Positions 1 through 8,822 of a DNA stretch of 64,000 bases are shown here, in pieces. The stretch's first letter is position 1. Every line of letters starts with the position of its first letter. The stretch comes from Henriciella sp. GTDB taxonomy: Bacteria; Pseudomonadota; Alphaproteobacteria; Caulobacterales; Hyphomonadaceae. The notes beneath the pieces were generated by a model. The model was not told the origin of the DNA, ran no database searches, and saw nothing but the letters and a program-made list of their open reading frames with translations. The position numbers were made by a program, and so were the translations under genes. The stretch is from the NCBI RefSeq assembly GCF_029937755.1, contig NZ_JAPYPG010000001.1, positions 62,001-126,000 on the forward strand, read 5' to 3'.

Positions 1-1470
1 CGGTGGGGTGGTTCCCTCCAGCACGTCCCAGCGCCAGCTGTCGACCGTCAGCGCAAATGGCAGGAAGGCGATCTTGTCCAGTGAGGTGTTGAACAGCAGC
101 GCAATATCCGCCTCCTCGCCCGGGATCTGGTCTTCCGTGATCAGGCCGATCTCTTCGAGATAGACCGGCGTGATCGACAGCGAGACAAAGTCCCCGATAG
201 CCTCATGGAAACCATCATGGGCGCCGTCCTTGTAGAGGTAATCAACATCCCTGTAGGCACGCTGATAGAAGTTGTGACCGAGTTCGTGATGGACGGTGTA
301 GAAGTCCTCGGCATTCACCTCGGTGCACATCTTGATGCGCACATCTTCCTCGTCATCGACATCCCAAGCCGAGGCGTGGCAGACGACTTCACGGTCATCC
401 GGGCGCACGATCATGGACCGCTCCCAGAAGGTCTCCGGTAGCGGCTCAAATCCGAGAGAGGTGAAGAAGGCTTCGCCGGTTTCCACCATCTTGATGGCGT
501 CGTAGTTGGCGTCCTGAAGCTCTTCGGTCAGATCATAGCCTTGTCCCGACAGGTCTTCCGGCGCGACAACCGGATAGATGTTCGCCCAGCTCTGCGACCA
601 CATGTTTCCCAGCAAGTCCGCCCGGATCGGCCCGGTCGCCGGTTGGACCTCATCGCCATACGCCTCATTGAGTTCGGCGCGGACATAGCAGTGCAGCTCT
701 TCATAGAGCGGCGAGACCTGCTCCCAGAGGCGGTCGACTTCAGAGGCCATCTCTTCCGGCGGCATGTCGTATTTCGACAACCACATGGTCTTGAGGTTGT
801 CATAGCCAAGCTCGTTGGCCCCCTCATTGGCGATTTCCACCATCCGAACGTAATCGTCCTTCATCGGCGGCGAGATGGTGCGCCAGCCTTCCCATACGGT
901 TTTCAGCTCTTCCGGGTCACGGCTCGTCTCGATAATCGTGGAAAGCTGGTCGAGATTCAGCTCTTCACCCTCATAGGCGAAGGTGCCGGTGCCATAGGTG
1001 GCTTCTAGACCGGTTGTGATTTCAGACAGTTCCTCGGCCGCGCCTTCCGTCGAGGGGGCCGGGATCGTCACGCCCGACTGCAGGCGCTGCATCTTGCGTG
1101 CAAGATCGGGTGGCAGGTCGACATCCTTGAACTGTTTCGACTCATTGGCGAGCGAAACAGCGAGTTTGGTCGCGCGCGCACCCGCGTCGGCGGCAGCCTT
1201 ATTGGTTTCGTCGGTGATATTGGTGGCCTGCTCCCAGAAAACCGGGGCGACCTCCTTGGACATCTGGCCAAGCTCTTCATCGGCGCGCTTCAGGAAAGCG
1301 CGGGCCTCGGCGACGGTCGGGCCGGCTTCGACGACGTCGCTCATATCTGCATCGGCAGCGGGCGGCGGCGGAGCCTCGGCGGGCGGCAGGTTCTCGTTCT
1401 TGTTGGCACAACCGGCCAGCAGTGCCAGGCCAAGAGCAGTTGCACTTGCGGTGATCAGTCTTTTTTTCAT
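1..1470 (-). CDS. M2 family peptidyl-dipeptidase (ACE-like) lipoprotein, C-terminus cut by window edge
   Basis: Zinc metallopeptidase of the angiotensin-converting-enzyme family (M2), expected to release dipeptides from peptide C-termini in the periplasm or on the outer membrane. The reading frame is open from an ATG at 1470 to the left edge, about 490 codons; the family is usually 580-650 residues, so only the C-terminal part is missing. The N-terminus is a lipoprotein signal (MKKRLITASA then LLAGC at about residues 18-22). The zinc motif HELGH lies at residues 395-399 (274-288), and the third ligand fits Glu423 in HEAIGD, 28 residues after the first His as in ACE. It stands alone, with purL well upstream on the same strand. 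The call is secure; substrate is unknown. Confidence 0.93.
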   Translation of the reverse strand, partial: MKKRLITASATALGLALLAGCANKNENLPPAEAPPPPAADADMSDVVEAGPTVAEARAFLKRADEELGQMSKEVAPVFWEQATNITDETNKAAADAGARATKLAVSLANESKQFKDVDLPPDLARKMQRLQSGVTIPAPSTEGAAEELSEITTGLEATYGTGTFAYEGEELNLDQLSTIIETSRDPEELKTVWEGWRTISPPMKDDYVRMVEIANEGANELGYDNLKTMWLSKYDMPPEEMASEVDRLWEQVSPLYEELHCYVRAELNEAYGDEVQPATGPIRADLLGNMWSQSWANIYPVVAPEDLSGQGYDLTEELQDANYDAIKMVETGEAFFTSLGFEPLPETFWERSMIVRPDDREVVCHASAWDVDDEEDVRIKMCTEVNAEDFYTVHHELGHNFYQRAYRDVDYLYKDGAHDGFHEAIGDFVSLSITPVYLEEIGLITEDQIPGEEADIALLFNTSLDKIAFLPFALTVDSWRWDVLEGTTPP

Positions 1471-1676
1471 CTGGGGACCTCCATGGTGGCCGCAGCCAAG
1501 CGCCAAGACGCCTGAAGGTCAATGCCGGAACGGCCAAATCCGTGCGCAGTGCCGCGATTGTACGCAATCCTGTTTCAACTGAAGCCAAAGAAGAAGGATG
1601 AAATCGCGCTGGCGGCGGCCAGATGAACTGAGAGTTACGGCCGCCAGACCAGCGCGATACCACGAGAGATCGGAGG

Positions 1677-1697
1677 GCGCACATCGACGTTGTGCGC
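1677..1697. promoter_or_regulatory. Inverted repeat, possible operator upstream of the M2 peptidase gene
   Basis: Arms GCGCACA (1677-1683) and TGTGCGC (1691-1697) are perfect 7-bp complements around a 7-bp centre. It lies about 210 bp upstream of the peptidase start. A dimeric repressor site is one reading; a hairpin in a leader RNA is another. No regulator gene is adjacent. Confidence 0.3.
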
Positions 1698-1803
1698 TGG
1701 GGATAATCTCTCTATTCACACCTATACCGTGTGGTTGAAGAATTTCACACCCCAGAAACGAGCGGAATACTTGCTTGAGATTAAGTTAAGGCCGTTTAGC
1801 TGC

Positions 1804-1850
1804 GCCGGCCTTGCTGTCCGGGAGGGAGGGTGCGGGCCAGCAAGTCCGGC
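1804..1850. repeat. GC-rich stem-loop (13-bp arms, one mismatch)
   Basis: GCCGGCCTTGCTG at 1804-1816 pairs with CAGCAAGTCCGGC at 1838-1850 with one C-T mismatch, leaving a 21-nt purine-rich loop. No T-run follows on either strand, so a classical intrinsic terminator is unlikely. It could belong to a structured RNA or act as an RNA-stabilising or Rho-related element after purL. Confidence 0.35.
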
Positions 1851-1974
1851 GAGCCGGTGAGAGAAGACGGGGCGCGGGGGACGTTGCGCGCGTGAGGGCC
1901 GTCCGCTCTCATGGCTCAATACGCCACGCACCGTGAACTGGATCGCCTTGCTACAAAATTTTTGGGATGAGCTT

Positions 1975-4239
1975 CTACTCGCCCGTCATATAACGTGGCA
2001 GCCAGCCTTCGTGCGCGTCGCGGAGAGTAGCGAGACTGATCGATTGCGGCGCTGAGCCGACAAGAACGAAATCGATCGTATCTGACTTGAGTGTACCTAC
2101 CTGCGTGTATTGCAGACCCGTAGACGAGAGCGTCTTGTGGATGCCGTCTGCGTTGGATGGCGGCACCGCGACCACATAGCGATTTTGGTCCTCACCGAAA
2201 AGGTATCCTGCCCGTCCATCTTCCGGACCAAAGACTTCAGCGCCGAGACCCGCAGCCATAGCGATCTCGGCCACGGTACACGCCACACCGCCATCGCTGA
2301 CATCATGTACAGCCTGTAGAAGGCCGCTTTCGACTAGCTTACGTATACCCTCGCCAGTGTGCTTGGCCTCATCAAGATCGACACCTGGGGGCGGGCCGAG
2401 CGCTTCTTCCTTCAGACCCAGCCATTCGCGAGCATAGAGCGAAGCGCCCAGATGCCCGCCATCAGCGCCAATCAAGAATAGAAGGTCGCCCTCCTGCGCC
2501 CCCTTCAGCGTGGCGACCTTCGAGACATCCTCGATCAGGCCCACACCGCCGACCACAGGCGTCGGCGGGATCGCCTTGCCGTCGGTCTCATTGTAGAGGC
2601 TGACATTGCCGGAAACGACCGGGAAGTCGAGCGCGCGGCAGGCCTCGGCCATGCCCTCGATGGCCTTGACGATATAGCCCATTGTGGCGGGCTTTTCGGG
2701 ATTGCCGAAATTGAGGTTGTCCGTGATCGCGATGGGCGTGGCACCGACGGCTGACAGGTTGCGATAGGCTTCCGCCACCACGGCCTTGCCGCCCTCATAG
2801 GGGTCGGCGGCGACATAGTGCGGGTTGCAGTCGGAACAGATGGCCAGCGCCTTGTTGGTGCCGTGAATGCGGACAATGGCCGCGTCACCCATGGACTGCG
2901 AGCTGTCGATCGTGTCACCCATCACATGGCGGTCATACTGCTCCCAGATCCAGCGCTTTGATGCCATATCAGGTGAGGACATGAGCTTCAGCAGCACTTC
3001 GCCATAGTCTTCCGGCTCTGGATATTTCGAAACATCGAAAGGCTGGCGTACCTTCGGCTCGATCCATGGCCGGTCATAATTCGGGGCATCTTCAGCCAGC
3101 GGTGCGACCGGGATGTCGCATACGACCTCGCCAAACTGTTTGAGCACCATATGGCCGCTATCAGTCGTCATGCCGATCACTTCGGCATCAAGGTCGTATT
3201 TCTCGAATATCGCCTTCGCCGTTTCGATCTTGTCGGGATAGAGCACCATGAGCATCCGCTCCTGGCTTTCCGACAGCATGATCTCGTAGGCGGTCATGCC
3301 GGTTTCACGCTGGGGCACCTTGTCGAGGTCCATCTCCACGCCGATGCCTTCGCCATTCTCGCCGCCGCTATCGGCCATCTCGACGGAGGAAGAGGTCAGG
3401 CCCGCTGCACCCATGTCCTGGATCGCCTGGATCGCATCGGTCGCCATCAGTTCGAGGCAGGCTTCAATCAGCAGCTTCTCGGTGAACGGATCGCCCACCT
3501 GGACTGTCGGGCGCTTTTCCTCGTCGCCTTCGGAGAATTCCGCAGACGCCATGGTCGCGCCATGAATGCCGTCGCGCCCGGTCTTTGAGCCGACATAGAA
3601 GATCGGGTTGCCCGGCGTTGCGCCGCGCGCATAGAAAATCTTGTCCTGATCGGCGAGGCCGACGGCCATCGCATTGACGAGGATATTGCCATTATAGCCC
3701 TCATCGAACTGCGTTTCTCCCGCCACCGTCGGTACGCCGACGCAGTTGCCATAGCCGCCAATACCGGAGACCACACCCGCCACGAGGCTGCGGGTCTTCG
3801 GATGGTCCGGGCTACCAAAACGCAGCGCATTCACCAGCGCGATCGGACGCGCGCCCATGGTGAAAACATCGCGCAGGATGCCGCCGACGCCTGTCGCCGC
3901 GCCCTGATATGGCTCAATGTATGATGGGTGGTTGTGACTCTCCATCTTGAAGATGGCCGCCTGTCCGTCACCAATATCGATAACACCTGCATTCTCACCC
4001 GGCCCCTGAATGACCCGGTCATTCTTGGTCGGGAACTTCGAGAGATGCCGGCGCGAGGACTTGTAGGAACAGTGCTCCGACCACATCACGGAATAGATAC
4101 CAAGTTCCACGAGATTGGGCTGACGCTCGAGCCTTGTAACGAGGCGATTCCATTCTTCGGCATTGATGCCGTGGCCGGCAGCATCGGTTTCGGTCTGCTC
4201 GGCCTTCAGATGGGTGAGGATGGCGGATGTGTCTGTCAT
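1975..4239 (-). CDS. purL: Phosphoribosylformylglycinamidine synthase subunit PurL
   Basis: Synthetase subunit of FGAM synthase, which makes formylglycinamidine ribonucleotide from FGAR, ATP and ammonia in de novo purine synthesis. The 754-residue product has the length of the small PurL that works with separate PurQ and PurS, not of the about 1300-residue fused enzyme. Conserved motifs include WSEHCSYK (residues 53-60) and ESHNHPS (100-106) of the N-terminal half and the later HDVSDGGV segment of the second half. The PurQ partner lies on the same strand at 10012-10674, separated by unrelated genes. No purS is seen in the window. The start at 4239 gives the normal family N-terminus. Confidence 0.97.
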   Translation of the reverse strand: MTDTSAILTHLKAEQTETDAAGHGINAEEWNRLVTRLERQPNLVELGIYSVMWSEHCSYKSSRRHLSKFPTKNDRVIQGPGENAGVIDIGDGQAAIFKMESHNHPSYIEPYQGAATGVGGILRDVFTMGARPIALVNALRFGSPDHPKTRSLVAGVVSGIGGYGNCVGVPTVAGETQFDEGYNGNILVNAMAVGLADQDKIFYARGATPGNPIFYVGSKTGRDGIHGATMASAEFSEGDEEKRPTVQVGDPFTEKLLIEACLELMATDAIQAIQDMGAAGLTSSSVEMADSGGENGEGIGVEMDLDKVPQRETGMTAYEIMLSESQERMLMVLYPDKIETAKAIFEKYDLDAEVIGMTTDSGHMVLKQFGEVVCDIPVAPLAEDAPNYDRPWIEPKVRQPFDVSKYPEPEDYGEVLLKLMSSPDMASKRWIWEQYDRHVMGDTIDSSQSMGDAAIVRIHGTNKALAICSDCNPHYVAADPYEGGKAVVAEAYRNLSAVGATPIAITDNLNFGNPEKPATMGYIVKAIEGMAEACRALDFPVVSGNVSLYNETDGKAIPPTPVVGGVGLIEDVSKVATLKGAQEGDLLFLIGADGGHLGASLYAREWLGLKEEALGPPPGVDLDEAKHTGEGIRKLVESGLLQAVHDVSDGGVACTVAEIAMAAGLGAEVFGPEDGRAGYLFGEDQNRYVVAVPPSNADGIHKTLSSTGLQYTQVGTLKSDTIDFVLVGSAPQSISLATLRDAHEGWLPRYMTGE

Positions 4240-4368
4240 GCCCGCTCCATAACCGCATGCGCTGCGAGTCGCCAGATTAGATGGTGGAAATTCCTGCTCG
4301 GACTGCTTAAACCGAAACTTGTGAGAGTTTTCGAGTCACACTCCCGGAACGGATTTGGAGGAATTTCC

Positions 4369-4980
4369 ATGCGCCATATTTCATTGAGCCTCGCCGCGCT
4401 GGCGCTGGCGGCCTGCGGCAGCGGCAGCGTCGACCCTGACGCGCGGATGCCCACGCCATACCCCGAAGACAGCGACGGGCCGACCACCTCGATTGAATCA
4501 TCGCAGTGGTCAAACCCGGTCACATCGACCGAAGTGTCTGAAGACGCCATGGACGGCGAATGGACCTCGACCACGATCAGCGGCGACTCCGCTGTCCAGT
4601 TCGCAGACGCTGAAGGCAACAACCAGGTCGCCGTGATCTGTCGTGAAGGCGACGAGGACCAGGCCAACTCCCTTACCCTGCGCCGCTATGTGGCAGAGGA
4701 TATGGATTTCGGTGAAGACTCCTCGATCACGGTCTACACGTCAGCAGGCTCGAAGCAGTATGTGGCATCGTCCGCGCCGGTCGATGTGACGACGTCGCTT
4801 GGTGACTATTTCGCTTCGATGATCGGTTCGGCGCGCGGTGACATCCGCATTATTGTCGACGACGAAATGGTGATCATTCCGTCCGACGAAGCCGTCCGCG
4901 AGCTGGTCGCCAGCTGCCGTCCTGAAATGGAATATCAGGGCCCGCAAACTGACGATGAGAGCGAAGAAGAGTCTGAATAA
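4369..4980 (+). CDS. Putative acidic lipoprotein of unknown function
   Basis: A 203-residue product beginning with a lipoprotein signal, hydrophobic stretch LSLAALALAA followed by Cys at about residue 16 (lipobox LAAC). The ATG at 4369 is preceded by GGAGGA about 8 bp upstream and is preferred over a much longer upstream frame that is antisense to purL. The mature part is rich in Asp, Glu, Ser and Thr, with a run of acidic residues at the C-terminus. I recognise no domain. It is divergently oriented from purL and followed by a strong terminator, so it is probably a single-gene transcript. Likely anchored to the outer membrane on the periplasmic side. Confidence 0.75.
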   Translation: MRHISLSLAALALAACGSGSVDPDARMPTPYPEDSDGPTTSIESSQWSNPVTSTEVSEDAMDGEWTSTTISGDSAVQFADAEGNNQVAVICREGDEDQANSLTLRRYVAEDMDFGEDSSITVYTSAGSKQYVASSAPVDVTTSLGDYFASMIGSARGDIRIIVDDEMVIIPSDEAVRELVASCRPEMEYQGPQTDDESEEESE

Positions 4981-5004
4981 GGACCGCTTCGACCACGCAT
5001 TCGG

Positions 5005-5037
5005 AAGGGCCGGCCTTGATGAGGACCGGCCCTTTTT
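5005..5037 (+). terminator. Intrinsic terminator after the acidic lipoprotein gene
   Basis: AAGGGCCGG and CCGGCCCTT form a GC-rich stem with a loop of about 10-12 nt, directly followed by a run of T (5032-5037). It sits 25 bp after the stop codon at 4980. Confidence 0.85.
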
Positions 5038-5109
5038 CATGCCTCCGCTTGCCTTGCCAGTGCACCTTGAGCACACAGGAAAAGGGCGCAGCCTACGGAG
5101 GCTCATCTG

Positions 5110-6231
5110 ATGCGACGACGCGATGTCCTTACCGGTCTCGGCCTCACGACCTTGAGTGCCTGCACGACGGCAGCGCCCTCTGCACCAGTGCTGCAAGGCT
5201 ATCAGCCACGCCGGACCTATGCGCCGGTTCAATCCTCGATCAGTCGTGTGACCCGAACCGTGGTGGGTCTTCGCCCCTACCGGCCGCAAGGATACCGGCT
5301 GGAAGCAGAAACGCTGGGCGACAAGACCGTCATCCACAATTACGGGCATGGCGGCTGCGGCGTGACCATGAGCTGGGGTACGAGCCAGGTCGCCGCAGAC
5401 CTCGCCACCTCATCCGGCGCCTCCTCCGTCGCGGTACTTGGGGCCGGCGTCATGGGGCTGACGACTGCGCTTATCCTTGCCCGACGGGGACATGACGTCA
5501 CGGTCTATGCCGAGCACCTTCCCCCGCACACAACGTCGAACATTGCTGGTGTCCTGTGGCTTCCCACAGGCTATTTCGACCGGGACGTCGCCACACCAGA
5601 ATTCCTGCGGCGCAACCGCATCCTCATCCGGGCCGCACATCGCGGCTTCCTACCTTACGTCAACCGGCCTGGCTATGGCGTTTACTGGTCGGATCATCAC
5701 GCCCTCTCACGCTGGTCACCGAAGACCTACAACACCCTGCCGGGTGGCGATGACCTTTACCCGGAACTGCAGCGCGCGCATGAGAACACTCTCTTCGGAT
5801 ATGCCTTCATGGAGCGGTTCCGGGCGTTGATCATCGACCCTGACTATTATCTCGATCAGATCATGAAGGATGCGCAGCTCGCCGGTGCGCAATTCATCGG
5901 CGCGACGCTCGGCCCCGAAGATGTCGCCGCCCTTCCCCAGTCCGTCATCGTGAATTGCACAGGGCTGGGCGCACGTGATCTTTTCGGAGACGAGGACCTG
6001 GTGCCCATTCGCGGGCAACTCTCCCACCTTCTGCCACAGCCGGAGATCGACTATTCCTACGTCGCGCCGACCTCGCAGGGCGTGCTCTACATGTTTCCCC
6101 GCCGCACCGGCATCGTGCTCGGCGGCACACATGAAATGGGCGAGGCCAGCCTGGAAGCCGACCCCGCCCAGATCAAACGCATTGTGGAAGGCCATGCCGA
6201 CCTGGCCGGCCGGCTCGACACGACGGCCTGA
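5110..6231 (+). CDS. D-amino-acid-oxidase-like FAD enzyme with permuted domain order, exported
   Basis: FAD-dependent oxidoreductase of the DAO fold, 373 residues. In ordinary D-amino-acid oxidases the FAD-binding GxGxxG motif is at the extreme N-terminus and the GLRP plus NYGHGG motifs are at the C-terminus. Here the order is reversed. VGLRPYRPQ is at residues 52-60 and HNYGHGGCGVT at 76-86, and only then comes the Rossmann strand-loop with GAGVMG at 111-116. The C-terminus ends after the RGQ and LGGTHE segments, just where GLRP would normally follow. The N-terminus MRRRDVLTGLGL followed by LSAC suggests a Tat or lipoprotein signal. An RBS (ACGGAGG) precedes the ATG. D-amino acid or similar amine oxidation is likely; the exact substrate is unknown. 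Confidence 0.85.
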   Translation: MRRRDVLTGLGLTTLSACTTAAPSAPVLQGYQPRRTYAPVQSSISRVTRTVVGLRPYRPQGYRLEAETLGDKTVIHNYGHGGCGVTMSWGTSQVAADLATSSGASSVAVLGAGVMGLTTALILARRGHDVTVYAEHLPPHTTSNIAGVLWLPTGYFDRDVATPEFLRRNRILIRAAHRGFLPYVNRPGYGVYWSDHHALSRWSPKTYNTLPGGDDLYPELQRAHENTLFGYAFMERFRALIIDPDYYLDQIMKDAQLAGAQFIGATLGPEDVAALPQSVIVNCTGLGARDLFGDEDLVPIRGQLSHLLPQPEIDYSYVAPTSQGVLYMFPRRTGIVLGGTHEMGEASLEADPAQIKRIVEGHADLAGRLDTTA

Positions 6232-6241
6232 AGCCGTCGAC

Positions 6242-7489
6242 CTATTCGGCCTCGTTGGCAGCCTGGGCTGCGGTCCATGTCTCGGCCTGCTCGCTAACAA
6301 TGGTCACGAGATTGCCCATGGCAACGTTCATGTCGATCAGGTGAAGCCCCCAGTCGCCAAGCACCTCTCCCTCGACGACCACATCCCCGACAATATCATC
6401 GGCGCGAGGGTCGGCGGTATCGCCATCCACCTGCACAGCAAGATAGGTGTGGGCATCGGTCTCGACGCACTCTGCCGAAAGCATGCCGGGCAAGGCGGCA
6501 TAATCCGTCTCGATGGTTTCCCCTTCGATGAAGGATGTATTGTCGAGCCCGAAGAAGCCCGCTCGCGACAGGCGGGCGTCGAGTTCACCGTCATCGCCTG
6601 AAAGCTCGGCCGGGTTGATACAAAGCGCGCGGCGGCCATCTGGATCGTTAACGCCAAAACGGCTCTCGGCCGGCGGCGGGCTGTCTGCTCTGAAGGAGAC
6701 ATAGGAAATCACGCAGCCGGTCTGTCCCGCCGTCGTGCACGGCTCCAGCGAACCGAGATTGCCCGTCTCTGCATCGCCATAAACCGTGTAGCCAATAGGC
6801 ATGGCTGAAACGACAAGGTCTTCTTCCGTGCTGCCGAGGACATCCTGGCGCAACAGCTGTTCGATCATCCTGGCGCCCTGCGAGTGGCCGATCAGGACGA
6901 CGCCACGACCATTGTTTTCTTTATCCAGATAGGTGTCCCAGGCCGCTTTCACATCGCCATAGGCCAGTTCGGCATCGGCGGTGTACTCGCCGCCCCGCAT
7001 GAGCGACTGCAGATGGGTGAGCGTCACCTGCCGGTACACCGGCGCAAACAGGCGACAGGTCTCGGCAAAAGCACCGAACTGTGTTGCAGCCACACGGTTT
7101 TCTTCGCCACCAGCCTCAAGATCGCTATTCGGCGTCGTGTCGAACGAAATGGTGGGATAGACGTAGAAACAGTCAATGGGCGGGTTCTCCGCAGGCTCGA
7201 AGCTTTTCACTTCCGTCGATCCGTCAGCCTGCACAACCGTGTAAGAAAGATCCTTCTCACAGGCATCGCCCTCCTTGCCGGGATGGCAGAGCCAGTTGGC
7301 CATATCGTTATAATCGGCTGGCTGTGTGGCAGTCTGGTCGGCTGCAGCTTCGCCATCGGCGCCGGACGTCTCATCAGCCTCAGCCGGTGGCGGTGATGCT
7401 GCCTCGACATCACCTGTCTCGTCAGCCGGTTCACCGCAGGCCCCTATGAGCAGGGCGCTCACAAGCGCAGTGACAGAAAGCAATCTCAT
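6242..7489 (-). CDS. DUF3089 family alpha/beta-hydrolase-like lipoprotein
   Basis: A 415-residue exported protein. The N-terminus MRLLSVTALVSALLIGAC is a lipoprotein signal with Cys at residue 18, followed by a low-complexity Asp/Glu/Ala/Pro linker to about residue 60. The body carries DUF3089 hallmarks: DCFYVYPT, the APVYRQ segment, and the nucleophile elbow GHSQG with the likely catalytic Ser at residue 203. The family is predicted to be a lipase- or esterase-like alpha/beta hydrolase but is poorly characterised. Its tail faces the permuted oxidase, with 10 bp between the stops. Function beyond a probable ester hydrolase is not deducible. Confidence 0.85.
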   Translation of the reverse strand: MRLLSVTALVSALLIGACGEPADETGDVEAASPPPAEADETSGADGEAAADQTATQPADYNDMANWLCHPGKEGDACEKDLSYTVVQADGSTEVKSFEPAENPPIDCFYVYPTISFDTTPNSDLEAGGEENRVAATQFGAFAETCRLFAPVYRQVTLTHLQSLMRGGEYTADAELAYGDVKAAWDTYLDKENNGRGVVLIGHSQGARMIEQLLRQDVLGSTEEDLVVSAMPIGYTVYGDAETGNLGSLEPCTTAGQTGCVISYVSFRADSPPPAESRFGVNDPDGRRALCINPAELSGDDGELDARLSRAGFFGLDNTSFIEGETIETDYAALPGMLSAECVETDAHTYLAVQVDGDTADPRADDIVGDVVVEGEVLGDWGLHLIDMNVAMGNLVTIVSEQAETWTAAQAANEAE

Positions 7490-7643
7490 TTCTTTTCCTC
7501 CCCCGTTTTCTGATCGTTGCGTCAGTTAATATCGTTCGCTGCCCGCGTCCAAGTCCTTTTGAAAACCGTGAAATTCAACAGACCGCTTTCAGCAGACTTG
7601 AGCCAAATCCTGATACGAACAGGGCTTGGGAGGAGCTGGTGTC

Positions 7644-8822
7644 ATGATCTCGATACGGACCATAAGGCGCGAAGACGTGAAGGCCGTTAGCCGCCTGGCC
7701 GCAGAGGTCGGGTTCCCGGATCGCAGCGCTGAAGGCTGGCACTGGGCGTTGTTCGGAAATCCGGATCAGTTCGACATTCCGCCCGGCCTGGTCGCCGAGC
7801 GCAAGGGGCACATTGTTTCCATGATCGGCCTGCAGGCGCGCCACTTCCTTGTCCATGGCAAGCCTGCAAATGCCGTATGCGGCCATACTTTCATTTCCGG
7901 GCCTGACGGACGGGGGGCTGGATTCGCCCTGTCACGCCGGGCCCTGCAGTCCTTTGGCGGCGGCATTGCCATCTACACGCTAAACAACAATGAGCTCGCC
8001 GGCGACTTTCATAAGCGGATCGGACTGACAGCCTGGCTCGGCCGGGCCGGTCGCAAGAGGATCGAATGGCCAGTCCACTCAGTTACCATGGCCGCAGGCC
8101 ATGCGCTCACCCGTCTGACCCGAAACGAAGATGTCCATGACTGGCTATCAAAGCGGGAACTGTTCGCCAGGGCCCCGCGCAACCTGACGCCCTTCTTGCC
8201 GAAAGGCGGCTCTGTCATGACGCTCGACCCGAATGACACGGACGATGCCTGGCTGATCGAGGATTTCAGTACAGCCGCGAGCCTCGGCCGCCGCGCCGTG
8301 CCCGCCCGTTCGGCACGAACCTATGCATATCAGATGGCCGACCCGGACGCGCCCGGTCGCATTGCCCTGCTCGGACTGAAAGACGGGGACAGCCTCAACG
8401 GCCTGATCCAGCTTGCCATCACCAAACCCAACGCCTTTGAGCCAGCCCACCTTGAAGTCATCGATATGGAGGTTCGTCCGGACACCGATTCCGCGCTGAT
8501 CGTGCCGGTGCTTGTGCGTGCAGCCAAGAACGTGGCCCGCCGGGCACGACTGTCGCGGTTACGGCTACCCTTTTCGGCCCGTTTTGACGAGGCCTGCTAT
8601 GTCGGTACTGGCCTGCGCTTCACCCGGACCGCCAACTATGACCCGGCCCATGCCGCCTTCGGCGAAGGCGCCGAAGCGCTGGAAGAATACTGGCAACCCT
8701 CCGGCTATGAGGGCGACATGTTCTTCGCCCTGCGCAACCCACCCGCCTCAACGCGCGCCAAGATACGTCCAACGGCGAAGGAGAAACTCCATGGGTCCGC
8801 GTGGAAACACCAGGCGCCATAG
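7644..8822 (+). CDS. GNAT family N-acetyltransferase-like protein
   Basis: A 392-residue cytoplasmic protein. The first about 140 residues resemble a GNAT fold: ISIRTIRREDVKAV at the start, a LVAERKGHIVSMIGLQ strand pair, and a GRGAGFALSRRAL segment in the place of the acetyl-CoA loop. The second half has a further acyltransferase-like pattern I cannot assign. The ATG at 7644 has GGAGGAG 8 bp upstream and is preferred to an in-frame TTG at 7626. Its 3' end overlaps the convergent DUF418 gene by 75 bp. Substrate unknown. Confidence 0.7.
   Translation: MISIRTIRREDVKAVSRLAAEVGFPDRSAEGWHWALFGNPDQFDIPPGLVAERKGHIVSMIGLQARHFLVHGKPANAVCGHTFISGPDGRGAGFALSRRALQSFGGGIAIYTLNNNELAGDFHKRIGLTAWLGRAGRKRIEWPVHSVTMAAGHALTRLTRNEDVHDWLSKRELFARAPRNLTPFLPKGGSVMTLDPNDTDDAWLIEDFSTAASLGRRAVPARSARTYAYQMADPDAPGRIALLGLKDGDSLNGLIQLAITKPNAFEPAHLEVIDMEVRPDTDSALIVPVLVRAAKNVARRARLSRLRLPFSARFDEACYVGTGLRFTRTANYDPAHAAFGEGAEALEEYWQPSGYEGDMFFALRNPPASTRAKIRPTAKEKLHGSAWKHQAP

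Larger units (their letters stand above)
1471..1974. other. 504-bp intergenic stretch with two inverted repeats
   Basis: No convincing gene lies between purL and the M2 peptidase. Short frames here lack ribosome sites and family resemblance. It carries a 21-bp inverted repeat at 1677-1697 and a GC-rich stem-loop at 1804-1850, both listed separately. The half next to the peptidase is moderately AT-richer (around 1690-1800) and is the likely promoter area for that gene. No T-run typical of an intrinsic terminator for purL was recognised. Confidence 0.5.

Noticed and set aside
3928-4368. Upstream extension of the acidic lipoprotein frame
   Set aside because: It is antisense to purL and precedes a well-formed RBS and lipoprotein signal at 4369.
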